From Calliopum simillimum (Eukaryota; Arthropoda; Insecta; Diptera; Lauxaniidae), in contig OX638369.1 in assembly GCA_951812925.1 (NCBI GenBank), forward strand, positions 60,154,228-60,218,227: 64,000 nt of DNA, in the 5' to 3' direction. The notes under the pieces are model-generated. The model worked only from the letters and a program-made list of their open reading frames with translations, ran no database searches and had not been told where the DNA came from. Each line of letters begins with the position of its first letter. Positions within the stretch are counted from its first letter, which is position 1. Positions 54,409 through 64,000 of the stretch are shown here, one piece after another. The translations under genes and the position numbers were made by a program.

Positions 54409-55099
54409 CAACACATGTGACTTGTTTTCTGAAAACATACCTAACGTGTGAAAAAATTTTCGAGAAAAACGAATTGAATGTTCTTGTTTTTTTAAACAAG
54501 TTTGACATTTAAGACTCATTTCAACGGACATTTTGAAGGTAAAAATTTTTTTTTTAATTTTTGTAGGTGACACCACTAAAAAGATCACCGCATTATTGAC
54601 TTAAAAACGTGAAAATCTCAAAATCGATTTTTTACAGGTTAGGTACGTTTACACAAAATAGGTCACATATGTAGATTTCTACCAAGTCTTTAGAATGTTA
54701 AAATAAACGTCAGTGCAAATATTCAGTTTTCTAACTTCAGTAGGAAAGTAAAAAACCTCCATTTTACTTTATTTGCAACCACGCGTAAGAACGGTTTTTC
54801 ACAATTTTTTAAGAAAATCACCGACTATAACGTCTATCGTCTTGTTTTTATCATTTAATAGGCCATACGGAACGAAACATAATCAATAATAATGACGATG
54901 AAATGACATAATATACTTTTTTTATATTTTCTTAATTCGATTTGAAAAAAAAAAAAAATCCGCGTTCTGTACTTCTGTAGTCTCAATAATTCTAATGCAT
55001 TATAGCAATGACAGACGCGATGTTATGAAATATGGTAGCATTTTTTTTTTGCAATTTCAAAATTCGATTAAAAAAATGCGATATCAGGCAACCACTTAC
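54409..55099. other. Unannotated AT-rich segment
   Basis: No recognised gene or repeat. Confidence 0.4.
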
Positions 55100-55900
55100 T
55101 TTTTCTTAATCACAAGGATGGGAACTACATATCTCTGTCCACTCTCTAACCCTCTTCAACTATAACCTCTCCTTCATCCCCTCTCCTCCCCCGGATATCT
55201 CCCTTGTTTCATGTGGATCATCTGCATGATGAAGTCCGAATGCTATCGGTCAGACAGTTTAATTTGCAGTTTTAGAAGTTTCTTCTGGTAGCCCACATCC
55301 ACGACTACTCTAACTACACCAGCAAGTTCCCACCACATCGTAAAATTCGTCAGGAAACTCCTTCCTCTTCCTAAAAGTAGATATGTCCCCCTCCAACAAC
55401 AACATTTGTGATCCTAGGTCGACTAGACTTGCATTGAGTCAACTCCATCAATCAACAGTATCTGTGGCTTCAACTTCGGCTGCACTTAACCGTGTACTCA
55501 ACATGTTCCCTCCTCCAATTCACAGCAGTGAACTAACCTTGCCTAGGACCACTAGCTGTATTCTGGCATAACTGCGGTCTGGCTGGTTTAATATGCTGAT
55601 GTGCTATAATGTGCATCATTGTGCACCCCATCTTTTCAAATGTTCGTCCAATCTTACAACATTAACTGTGATAAACCTTTTGTCCCGACTCGTAAATACC
55701 GCTCGGTTCTTGGGCCTGGACTTCGAGCTAATTGTAACAATAAGAATAAGAATAAGGTAATTGTTTTTTTGTGTATTTGCAGCATGTCTATAGCTACAAC
55801 AACAACTTACCAACTTACGACTTTGTTATGACATACCGAAAGTGCCACCAGCTCCCTAATTATGTGGTGACTTCAGAATATAAATCTTTGGTACAGTGTT
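55100..55900 (+). other. Unrecognised segment with less A/T bias
   Basis: Composition is closer to coding DNA (CTCTCC and CAACAAC stretches). A frame at 55383-55571 encodes SPSNNNICDPRSTRLALSQL and ends with TAA; another at 55619-55831 follows in a different frame. It may be an old retrotransposon ORF or exon relic. I do not recognise it. Confidence 0.35.
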
Positions 55901-56024
55901 AGTAATTGTACTACGTTTAACTTCTAAAGTTTTACAACATAACTAAGGGTATATTTCCAAATGTTTCAAAACAAAAGGGTACATTTTGAAAATTTTTTAT
56001 TTTTTCCGTTAAATGAAAATGTGT

Positions 56025-56142
56025 CGTTAAATATCAAAACTGCCTATGTCCCTCCCTGATATGTACGCAAAGTAAAATAAATTAAAATCAATTTAATGAA
56101 ATTTATTTTATTTCGCCTACATATCACAGAGGGGCTTAGGCA
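56025..56142. repeat. Hairpin repeat ATATCAAAACTGCC, copy 2
   Basis: Same arms as 54281-54408, with the last few nucleotides of the right arm lost (ends GGCTTAGGCAC). Confidence 0.75.
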
Positions 56143-56715
56143 CAAATATGTAAGAACAAAAACTTTTTTTTTAATTGAAGGTAGGAAAAATAACCCTTAA
56201 ATATTTTTAAATGTTGTGTCAGTTTATTCTACCTAATATTATTGGTGATTTTTACATATGTAAGTCTATTTTTTGGACTAATTCAGTGTAACTCATAGCA
56301 GGCAGTTTAACTGGGTTTTTTAAGGATATCAAAAAGGTATGTAGAAAATGTTTCCGTGGGCCCAGACCTAAAAAAGTGATTCATGACCACACTACTGAGA
56401 CATCGTGTATTTAATGTTCATGTCGAGTCGGACATATTTTGAGAGTAGGGAAGTATGGTTTTGGGGCGTTTACCGTTCAAGCTATCACAAAGACATGGAT
56501 TTTGTTTTAGAAATAAATTTATTACCTATACCTAGGTTTTCATTCGAATCAAAAGTTTTTAATATGTAAACAGTATAAAAAATTCTGTCGTACAAAAATT
56601 TTGAGTCGATTGACGCGTCCGACACGCCGAATATGCCAAAGTTACGAAATAAAAAAATGTATTACCTAAGAGCCAATTTTTGCAGAAAAAATACTCAAAA
56701 TCAAGTGGTCACATT

Positions 56716-57869
56716 TAGGGAATGCAATACCGGTATTACCGATACAGGTATCCCGGGATCCCGGACCAAAATTCGATACCGAAATACCGGTATTAAATTA
56801 TGGCAAATACCAGTATTTCGGTATTATAAAAAATTAAAAATATAACTCCGTTTTACAAAAAATAAAAGGATAGTGAAACAACAATTTAAACGATGAGTCG
56901 GATGATCATGATTTAACTGATGTAAAAATTTAAATGAAACAACAAATTCACCATCACCAATAAATTAAAAACTGCTATCCAAAAGGCTATTATAGATTCA
57001 AATATTAATGCAGATTTTCGCCTGTCCGAAAATGAGACTCCTTTGATTAAGTATATACATAATTTCAATTATACTTCCAATGAAATTAACAGAAGAGGCA
57101 AGCTGCCGTGAGAATGCTAACCTTTTATCAAGAACTTTAAAGACTAGATTGTCCGCTTGGTAATGAGTTCAAAAAACAGTTCGAAACTTGTACATTAGAA
57201 AGAATAACGAACTCTCAAGCGTTTTACAATACCTACACAATCCAAATAAATATTCAAAGCTGAAATGTATAAAAAATCATGCTTAGCATTGCTATTATGC
57301 TAGAACTTTTCCATGCTAATCAATGTAAGGAAAAATCAGTAGTATGCGTTGGTAATACTTTTAACACTGAAAATTTGATAATTGCCTCGCCAAAAACGAA
57401 ATTGACTAGAAGCTACACCAGAATAGTTGGATAAGGACTGAAAGGGCTCTTGCTTCTTTTGGAGTAATTTGCAGAAAAATAAGGTCAAGTCTGGAAGACG
57501 AAAGCCTTGATGAACTTCTGTTTCTACGTTCCTATGTTAATAATACAATAATTAAAACATTAATAGTACTTTGTTTAATATATAGCTTTTAGTAGTTTAT
57601 TTGAAGTGAAGAGTAACTATATTTATTTTATTTCTTTTTTTATTTAATATAAAAATAAAGCCTTATTCTAATTCATGTTTTTGTTGTATTAAACGAGATC
57701 ATTGGGCATAAATCTATGATCCGCGGACTCATGTTATCCATATTTGCCCTCTTTTGATTCCATTTTTTTCGTTGCAAAGAATACCGGTGTATACCGGAAT
57801 CCCGGTTTTGAAAAAATTTCAATACCGGATACCGGTATCGCATTTTTTGTTCCGGTATTGCATTCCCTA
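56716..57869 (+). mobile_element. Decayed hAT transposon
   Basis: Termini TAGGGAATGCAATACCGG and CCGGTATTGCATTCCCTA are flanked by GTCACATT (56708-56715) and GTAACATT (57870-57877), an 8-bp duplication with one change. CCGGTAT words are repeated beside both ends. A C-terminal transposase piece survives at 57435-57593. Confidence 0.87.
57435..57593 (+). pseudogene. hAT transposase C-terminal (dimerisation) remnant
   Basis: The frame reads RTERALASFGVICRKIRSSL, then EDESLDELLFLRSYVNN. The pattern of RxxxL...LLFLRSY is the end of the hAT C-terminal dimerisation domain. Upstream frames are broken; no N-terminal zinc finger remains. Confidence 0.65.
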
Positions 57870-57877
57870 GTAACATT

Positions 57878-58204
57878 GTTGGACAATTCTAGGGGTGGGG
57901 GTCTATTTATTGTCGGCCCCACTGAAGTTAAGGGTTTCGTCCAACCCTTGTATTTATTACCATAGATACCATTTTTGTTTTATACTGTTTTTTTGCATGT
58001 TTAATACATATTGCACCACTTGTCCGACAAAAGTAATGGGGATTTTTGCAGTAAAACCAAAAAATTTACGATTTTATAATTTCTATATATAGTACGTATA
58101 CAATCATTTGGGAGAATAAAAAGATGTTACCTGGAAAATTTTGCGGGATTTTTGCCGCACCGCCATATTGGAAAAATAGCGTTTAAAATCAGTTTTTTAT
58201 AAAT
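57878..58204. other. Unannotated part of the large TIR unit
   Basis: No gene. It contains TGTCCGACAAAAGTAATGGG-like words related to the GTCCGTGGGCC element family. Confidence 0.4.
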
Positions 58205-59542
58205 ATTGGTTACATTTGGAGAAAAATATTGTGGCACAATATTGTAGCTTATAAAATTTTCTATAAAAATGACCTTTGAATTGTTTTTGTCCGACTTATA
58301 ACTCAGGAGAAATCCTAATTCAAAATTTGAAAAAAATTAGTGCATGCCGCTTATGAGTAGGCACAGTGATCTGTTGAGCTTAAAATTACGATAACTCATG
58401 AACGGTGAGTCACACGTTTAAAGTAAAAATATCTGTTTATAGGGAACTACTTGCACTATAAGCCACATACTATTTTTTTTCATATGAACTATAGTTTAGG
58501 AGATATTTTTTCAACAATCCTAAAATTTAGAAAAAAACCGTTTTTTCAAAATACCTTCAAAACGGTCCGTCCGAGAAAAAAAATTGTTCATGCTGGGTAA
58601 GTCTGACGAAAAACTAAAACGTTCTACAAAATGCGAGAGCATTTTTGTTTTTCTAGAACGAACCGTTTTGGAGATTTTTAAAAAAACGGTTTTTTTTCCT
58701 AAATTTTGGGATTGTTGAAAAAATATCTCCCAAACTGTAGGTCACATGAAAAAAAAATAATATATAGCTTATAATGGAAGCTAAACGCAAGCAATGACAT
58801 CACGTTTAAAGCTGGCAGTGATGACATCGGAAACGTCGATAGCTTCACGTATCTAGGCAGCATTATCTCCATGGATGGTGGAGCAAAAGAGGATATCAAC
58901 TCAAGAATAGCAAAAACAAAAGGCGCGTTTGCTCAACTGAACAAAATATGGTCTTCATCCGTTATATCCACCAAAACGAGAGTGCGCATTTTTGATTCGA
59001 ATGTGAAATCGGTTTTGTTATATGGATGCGAAACATGGCTTGTTACTGAACAACTAACAAACAAGCTGCAAGTATTCGTCAACAAATGCTTAAGGCGTAT
59101 ACTAAAGGTTTGGTGGCCTCGCACTATATCAAATGCCGAGCTACATCAAAAATGCAAACAGAAGCCTATAGCAAACGAGATCAAGCTGCGCAAATGGGGA
59201 TGGATTGGTCACACTCTCCGGAAACCACACAGCGAAGTTTGTCGCCAGGCCCTTGAGTGGAATCCACAAGGCAGTAGAGGACGTGGTAGACCCAAAACCA
59301 ACTGGAAAAGGTCGTTGGAAAAGGAAATCCCAGAATCGGGAAAATCGTGGCAAGAGATCAAAGTCATCGCAAGGGATCGTGACAAATGGAGAGATTTTAT
59401 ATTGGCCCTATGCTCCTCCTAGGAGCATAATGGAAGTAATTTACTATAAACAGATATTTTTACTTTAAACGTGTGACTCTCCGTTCATGAGTTATCGTAA
59501 CTTTAAGCTCAACACATATATTTTTCTCTAAATGTAACCTTT
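58205..59542. mobile_element. Palindromic element split by a LINE tail
   Basis: Outer arms share GGTTACATTTGGAGAAAAATAT (58215) with its complement near 59520, and TTGAGCTTAAAATTACGATA (58376) with its complement near 59495. Inner arms share GGAGATATTTTTTCAACAATCC (58498) with its complement near 58710. The right arm is interrupted by 58781-59426. About 110 bp of the left arm (near 58240-58370) lacks a partner. Confidence 0.7.
58781..59426 (+). pseudogene. 5'-truncated LINE with 10-bp target duplication
   Basis: ATAATGGAAG occurs at 58771-58780 and 59427-59436, as expected from target-primed insertion. The frame reads [70 protein letters not shown] and ends ILALCSS (stop 59420-59422). It is open along its whole length, so the insertion is young, but the catalytic core and endonuclease are missing. 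Same family as 27371-27850. Confidence 0.85.
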
Positions 59543-59551
59543 AAAGAGATA

Positions 59552-60860
59552 GTACCTGGAGACCGATCCCTGCTCGGTCAACAATCTAATCTTATTATTT
59601 TAGTCGATGTTTTTATTCATAGCTATTTTTTGTTATGAAACTTGTATCTTTTCACTTCTAACGGTCATGCTTTCAAAATGATAAGTAAGCCGATGAGAAT
59701 AATATTAAGAAAAAACTCGGAAAGCATCGAATGGTATAGAAAAATATCAAAAACTAAAATTTTGTATGGTGAAATAGAATGCCATGTTATATCATTTGCG
59801 AGAAATAGCATTTAATGTGTTTTACTTGTATGGGAGGTTCCACGCGCACTTTCGATATTTTGCCTACTTTCAGGTCGTAGGTGCCTAATAGCAAGTAGAC
59901 TCCCTACAGTTAAATTCAGAAAGATTGCTTTAGTAGTTTTCTTTTTATAGCGCATTATATTTTTGTGGGCGGTGCCACGCCCTTCAACGAGTTTTCCCAA
60001 TACAACGGCATATTACATATTAATACTTGTTTGCAGACGAAACAGCTCCTAAATTTTCATCAAAATTGTTGGAGTCGTTTTCGAGTAATACTGAATTAAA
60101 ATTTTCAAGGGCTAAAAAGTGGGCGTGGCACTTCTTCGATCCCGCCCACTTTTTGTTTGTTACAAAGTATTATTAAGCAGTACATACATACCAAATTTCA
60201 TTAAAATACCTTGTAAAATTTGCGAGAAATAGCATTTAACGTATTTTGCTTGTATGGGAGGTTCCACGCGCAACGGCGATATTTTGCCCACTTTCAGATC
60301 AGAGATGCTTTATAGCAAGTAGGCTAGAATGATAACTTCATTAGTTTTCTTTTTATACCGTACTATATTTTTGTGGGCGATGCCACGCCCTTCACCGAGT
60401 TTCCCAATATAACGGCATATCACATATTAATACTTGTTTGCAGAGGTAACATCTCCTAAATTTTCATTGAAATTGTTGGAGTCGTTTTTGAGTAATATTG
60501 AATAAAATTTTCAAGGGCTAAAAAGTGGGCGTGGCACTTCTTTGATCCCGCCCACTTTTTGTCTGTTACAAGGTATTACTAAGCCGTATCCGCTCAACAA
60601 ATTTCATTCAAATACCATGTGTGGTTTGCGAGTTATGATCATATCAAATTTAAAATTTAATGCGCTGCCACGCCCCCTGGTGAGCATTTACAAAGTTCAA
60701 ACCTAGCTCGTTTTTCATTGTATGCTAAAATCAAACATTATCCGAAGTTTCATTAAAATCGCTGCAGCCGTTTTCGAGAAAAAGTTTTCCCGTTCCAAAC
60801 ATACATAAGTACATAGGTACATAAGTACATACAATTTTATCTCGTATAAGAAGAGAAGAT
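59552..60860 (-). mobile_element. GACCGA-hairpin repeat, inverted copy with internal deletion
   Basis: On the - strand it starts at TCTTCTCTTCTTATACGAG (60860) and ends with GACCGAGCAGGGATCGGTC and GGTACT (59552). A part equivalent to about 34100-34590 is missing at 59784. ORFs here are repeat shadows. Confidence 0.75.
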
Positions 60861-61250
60861 ATGTTAAAAACTGATTATGATCGACATTTTTCCAATATGG
60901 CGGCACGAGCGAACAAGACTCGAGGTAGCAAAGTTGAAATTCTGAAAATGCACATCGAAATCTATAAAATAACTCATTTGCAAAAATTCTGCATAACTTT
61001 CCTGGCATAACTACCAAATGACGGTATTAGACCTTAATAATTTCAATTTATTCACAAAACATCATATAAATATAATAAGTTTATACCATAAATTAAAATT
61101 TTCCTATAAATTAAATTGCGTGACTTTTATGCACTAATTCCTTAAAAGCGCGGCAATGCCATCAGCAACAATGGAGTGATGTTGAATTGCCTGAGAATTG
61201 GGAGAATGATGATATTGCATACCTTTCAAGTTACAATACAAAATTACAAT
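60861..61250. other. Unannotated segment
   Basis: Contains TTTTTCCAATATGGCGGCAC, also seen in variant form near 58165, and no gene. Confidence 0.4.
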
Positions 61251-61446
61251 TACTCTCAAAATTTCTCCGACTCGACGTGAACATTAAATACACGAAATCT
61301 CATTGGAGTGGTCATGAATCACTTCTTTAGGGCTGGGCCCACGGACTAATATACCTCCCACCTAAAACAAGTAATGCGCGAAGGAAGCAGACTGCCTGCC
61401 AGTTATTTTAATAGCTTGTTAAAATTGCTTTCAATTGGCACCAATG

Positions 61447-62030
61447 CGTGCCGTGACATAGTCCCCTCGGACATAATCCCCATTTTAGAAATGGGGACTA
61501 TGTCCGAATTATTGGCGGACATAATCCCCATTTCGCACATAGTCCCCAGGAAAAAACGGACATAATCCCCATAACGATATTTCCTAACGCCTTATTTTGT
61601 TATTGACGGCAGCTCAGGATTTACAACTACAAAATTCCAATACCGTTTCCGCGGCGGCCTTCAGCCGCTGATCATTTTATAATATATCCAACACCTAGTT
61701 TGCTAGCCACAGTAATTTTGCATAAGAGTAGGGGTAAGTGGGCGGCCTGCGGCCGCAACTCAGGATTTAAAACTCCCAAAAATCCAACACCGGCTTCGCG
61801 GCGGCATTCGGCCGCGGATCAGTCTATAACGTCCAACACTATATAAATTTTTTAAATGGATTATTGGAAAAATTTTGTTCAATCTTAATTAAATTTTTCG
61901 GACATAACCCCTATTGGGATTATGTCCGAAAAATTTGACCAAAATGGGGATTATGATCGAAAAATTTTCGGACATAACCCCCATTTACGAAGTGGGGATT
62001 ATGTCCGTTGGGATTATGTCCGGTAGCCGT
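61447..62030. mobile_element. Element bounded by GGACATAATCCCC motif clusters
   Basis: About eleven copies of GGACATAATCCCC or its complement cluster at 61447-61575 and 61896-62028, in both orientations. The centre has two tandem copies of a GC-rich module (61610-61690 and 61740-61830). There is no reading frame. Exact ends and duplication are not visible. Confidence 0.6.
61610..61830. repeat. GC-rich hairpin module, two tandem copies
   Basis: Each copy has CTCAGGATTTA, then CCAATACC / CCAACACC, then a GC block (GCGGCGGCCTTCAGCCGC and GCGGCGGCATTCGGCCGC) and GATCA. The second copy also has GCGGCCTGCGGCCGC. An inverted copy lies at 63461-63570. Confidence 0.7.
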
Positions 62031-62920
62031 TTTTACAACCCATTAAGAGATTCCAAGCTTATGCTGGTTTTTTCAAAAGCTTAATTCCTATCTTCTGATA
62101 GCTATATCGCTGTTGTTTTTGTAATTTACCATTAAAACCCCACTAGCCCACATGAAAAGTATTTAAAAAGCATTAAAATTAGTTCCAAGACTTGCTGCTG
62201 TTGTTGTTGGCTATGATGCTGTTGTAATTCATAAATTTTAAGAACATTATTTTGATACCTTTCATTTGACACCATTTCAATCTATACATGGGATCCCAAC
62301 TCATACCAGTTTTCCTAAAATTTATATCTAAGGGCGTGTGCCAAATCGAAACTCTTTCCTTAAGCAAATAGGGGTGAAAAAATATTTCACTCTGGTGACT
62401 AAATTTTTTTATTTTTGCTGTGCCAAATAGATTACAAATTCTGACTGATTCAATTTTTGACATTCCAACAAATTGAAGTTTTTCCGAAAAACTTTTTTGT
62501 ACGATTTTCTTCAATTACAGAAAATAAAGGTAAAAAATATATGATCAATGAGCTGGGTCACTAAAGAACGCAGTTGTGGAGCTAATTTTTAGTGAAAAAG
62601 CATGACCCAAATGTCCCAAAAGATAGTTTATATTTACTTAAATTAAAAATAAAAAAAATAAGCCATTTATCGAAAATGTTTTTTTTATTTATTGAAAAAC
62701 ACCATTTTGGAAGTTTATTTCTTAAAAATAATATTGGCCGAATGTAAGATTAGCGGTCACGGCACTCATTTATTCAACAGCCAACAAGCAAAATTACTTA
62801 TCGCCATGATATTTGACTTGATTTCTTTTTATCCTAAGCGGTGCTATCGGACCGCTTAACGCAATTGAATTTGTTGTTTTAGATTGCGCTAACTTTGTGC
62901 TTGCAATAACTTCAAGTTCC
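62031..62920. other. Unannotated segment
   Basis: A 111-codon minus-strand frame (62179-62514) is Lys/Ile/Asn-rich and unrecognised. A small hairpin AAGCGGT...ACCGCTT lies near 62836-62858. Confidence 0.4.
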
Positions 62921-62923
62921 TGA

Positions 62924-63238
62924 AGGATAATTTTATCATGCGGTGCTACAATTGGCGCAGCATTTGTCGTTACTTGTTATGCTGTTGCATTTATGCTTTC
63001 AATAGCTAAAACTTGTGGGCGTTTGGTTGAATGCGAATTTGTTATCAATCCAACACTAACCGCACTGCCACCAGAAGTAAAACCAGGGGAGCCAGTAAAA
63101 CATCATATAACACCACTTAAAGCGGACTCATGCGATTCAGGTGTAGTAGATTATAAGCTCGTAGCACTTGTCGCTGATGCAGCTGCAGCAGAAACTGAAC
63201 CACTACTAGCTGCTCCATTTGATATTCACGAATAACTG
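62924..63238 (+). CDS. Unrecognised small ORF, possible C-terminal exon of a membrane protein
   Basis: After an in-frame TGA at about 62921 the frame reads RIILSCGATIGAAFVVTCY, then AVAFMLSIAKTCGRLVEC, INPTLTALPPEVKPGEPV and ends PLLAAPFDIHE with TAA (63236-63238). The first ATG is at 62993. Residues before it would form one hydrophobic segment. The later part is balanced in composition, unlike the flanking A/T-rich DNA. A splice-like TTGTTGTTTTAG precedes it at about 62881, but the frame after that site meets the TGA. Function unknown. Confidence 0.35.
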
Positions 63239-63330
63239 TTTTCCTTATTTGTAATGCTGATATTTTTTTTATTTTTTAAAAAATTTTATGTTTCATTTTA
63301 AATTTTTTATTGACATTTTTTAATGGAAAT

Positions 63331-63694
63331 GTCTATACGGGGCGTTCCGCGTACGCGAAAACTCCTCTCTCTCTCTCAATTTACTCAATTAGCGTACGCG
63401 AAATTCAATTAGCGTACGCGAAATCCAGTGAAGTTTTTTCCCCCGGGGAACTTGATTAATTTATGTACTGATCCGCGGCCGAAGGCCGCCGCGAAGCCGG
63501 TGTTGGATGTCTGACGGGTTTAAATCCTGAGCTGCGGCCGCAGGCCGCCCACTTACCCCTACTTTTATGTAAAATTACTGTTGTAACGAAGATGCGTCCC
63601 GGGGGAAAAAACTTCACTGGATTTCGTGTACGCTAATTGAGTAAATTGAGAGAGAGTGAGGAGTTTTCGCGTACGCGGAACGCCCCGTATAGAC
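63331..63694. mobile_element. 364-bp palindromic MITE with a GC-rich core
   Basis: GTCTATACGGGGCGTTCCGC and GCGGAACGCCCCGTATAGAC are perfect inverted ends; the arms extend about 100 bp with GCGTACGCGAAA words and an AGAGAGAG tract, and the inner arms meet at CCCCGGG/CCCGGGG. The loop holds an inverted copy of the GC-rich module (63461-63570). Confidence 0.85.
63461..63570. repeat. GC-rich hairpin module, inverted copy
   Basis: GATCCGCGGCCGAAGGCCGC ... GCCGGTGTTGGA ... ATCCTGAGCTGCGGCCGCAG ... GGCCGCCCACTTACCCC, the complement of the module at 61.7 kb, located between the arms of the MITE. Confidence 0.75.
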
Positions 63695-63756
63695 AGACTC
63701 TTTTTTAATTTGTTTGTTGCCCCACATTTTCTATTTCGATTGTCACAATTTTCAGT

Positions 63757-63839
63757 AGCCCCTGGGGCTAGTACAAATTTTGACACAATTTCACCTCATA
63801 TGCTTCAAAAATTGTATTTGGGACTTCAGAATTTGTATA
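63757..63839 (+). CDS. Possible internal exon of an unidentified gene
   Basis: The acceptor-like CACAATTTTCAG|TAGCCCC and donor-like TTGTATAG|GTGAGT bound an open stretch encoding APGASTNFDTISPHMLQKLY then LGLQNLYR. Splice signals are good and composition is less A/T-biased, but the peptide is too short to identify, and the gene would continue past the window. Confidence 0.3.
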
Positions 63840-64000
63840 GGTGAGTGAAATGTTTTTGATTGGCACAGGCCCTAAATCTTCCATTGGCTATATTTATATT
63901 AGGTCCGAGCGACACTTTTTGTTGTTAAAATTAATTCATGGACTCTACTAGACCTACAGAAACTTGTTCATACCCGAAACTTAAAACACCAACATTAGTC

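Larger units (their letters stand above)
56353..61346. mobile_element. Large TIR unit related to the GTCCGTGGGCC element, with nested insertions
   Basis: The left end CCGTGGGCCCAG (56354) and the right end CTGGGCCCACGGAC (61333-61346) are inverted. Both inner sides match the arms of the element at 42813-44100 (CGTGTATTTAATGTTC..., CTCCGACTCGACGTGAAC). Between them lie the hAT remnant, a palindromic unit with a LINE tail, and an inverted hairpin-type repeat. That the two ends belong to one insertion is an inference; two fragments are also possible. Confidence 0.5.

Noticed and set aside
55383..55831. Confident gene call for the 55.4-55.8 kb frames
   Set aside because: The two frames are short, in different registers, lack usable splice sites between them and show no motif; recorded only as an unrecognised segment.

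Overview
This window looks like nuclear DNA of a dipteran insect with a large, transposon-rich genome; a higher fly such as a tephritid or muscid is likely, but the species cannot be named. The reasons are split genes with GT-AG introns, very high A+T, many mobile elements, and two insect gene fragments. The first is a Rel/NF-kB transcription factor of the Dorsal/Dif class, on the + strand with six exons between 14037 and 41252 (Dif is my best guess). The second is the 3' part of the Hsp70/Hsp90 organizing co-chaperone Hop (Stip1), on the - strand with two exons between 44796 and 46208. The two genes converge, with about 3.4 kb between their stops. The Rel gene carries a complete Rel homology domain, a basic nuclear localisation motif and a Gln-rich tail built from a coding minisatellite. 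The 5' exons of both genes were not found.

Almost everything else is layered mobile DNA. At 4.0-14.0 kb a terminal-inverted-repeat (TIR) DNA transposon carries a spliced, ZAD-like zinc-finger/transposase-like gene on the - strand. It is broken by a 2.9-kb hAT-type giant palindrome (6064-8925), a Helentron-like element (9496-10428) and another TIR element (11537-13853). Introns of the Rel gene hold a TIR element (14750-16414); a hAT-like foldback element (16850-23465) with a Ty3/gypsy LTR retrotransposon nested in it (17488-22228, identical 275-bp LTRs); several MITEs (26140-28229); a 2.1-kb near-perfect palindrome (28845-30984); two long copies of a repeat with a Helitron-like 3' end (31.0-34.8 kb); Jockey-like LINE pieces (35.0-36.8 kb); and two further Helentron-like copies (37.2-39.3 kb).

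To the right of Hop lie a decayed mariner (48.3-51.4 kb) with a TTAA-flanked MITE and a hAT-like element nested in it, a palindromic Tc1-like element (52433-54014), and a large TIR unit (about 56353-61346). That unit contains a hAT remnant, a LINE tail flanked by a 10-bp duplication, and an inverted copy of the Helitron-like repeat. At the right edge are GC-rich hairpin modules, an unrecognised ORF (62924-63235) and a possible exon (63757-63839).

Target-site duplications (TSDs) were read by eye for many elements: 8 bp for four hAT-like elements, 5 bp for the LTR element, TTAA, TA, TTA and 4-bp types. They give a clear nesting order. Calls rest on manual reading; no database search was possible.
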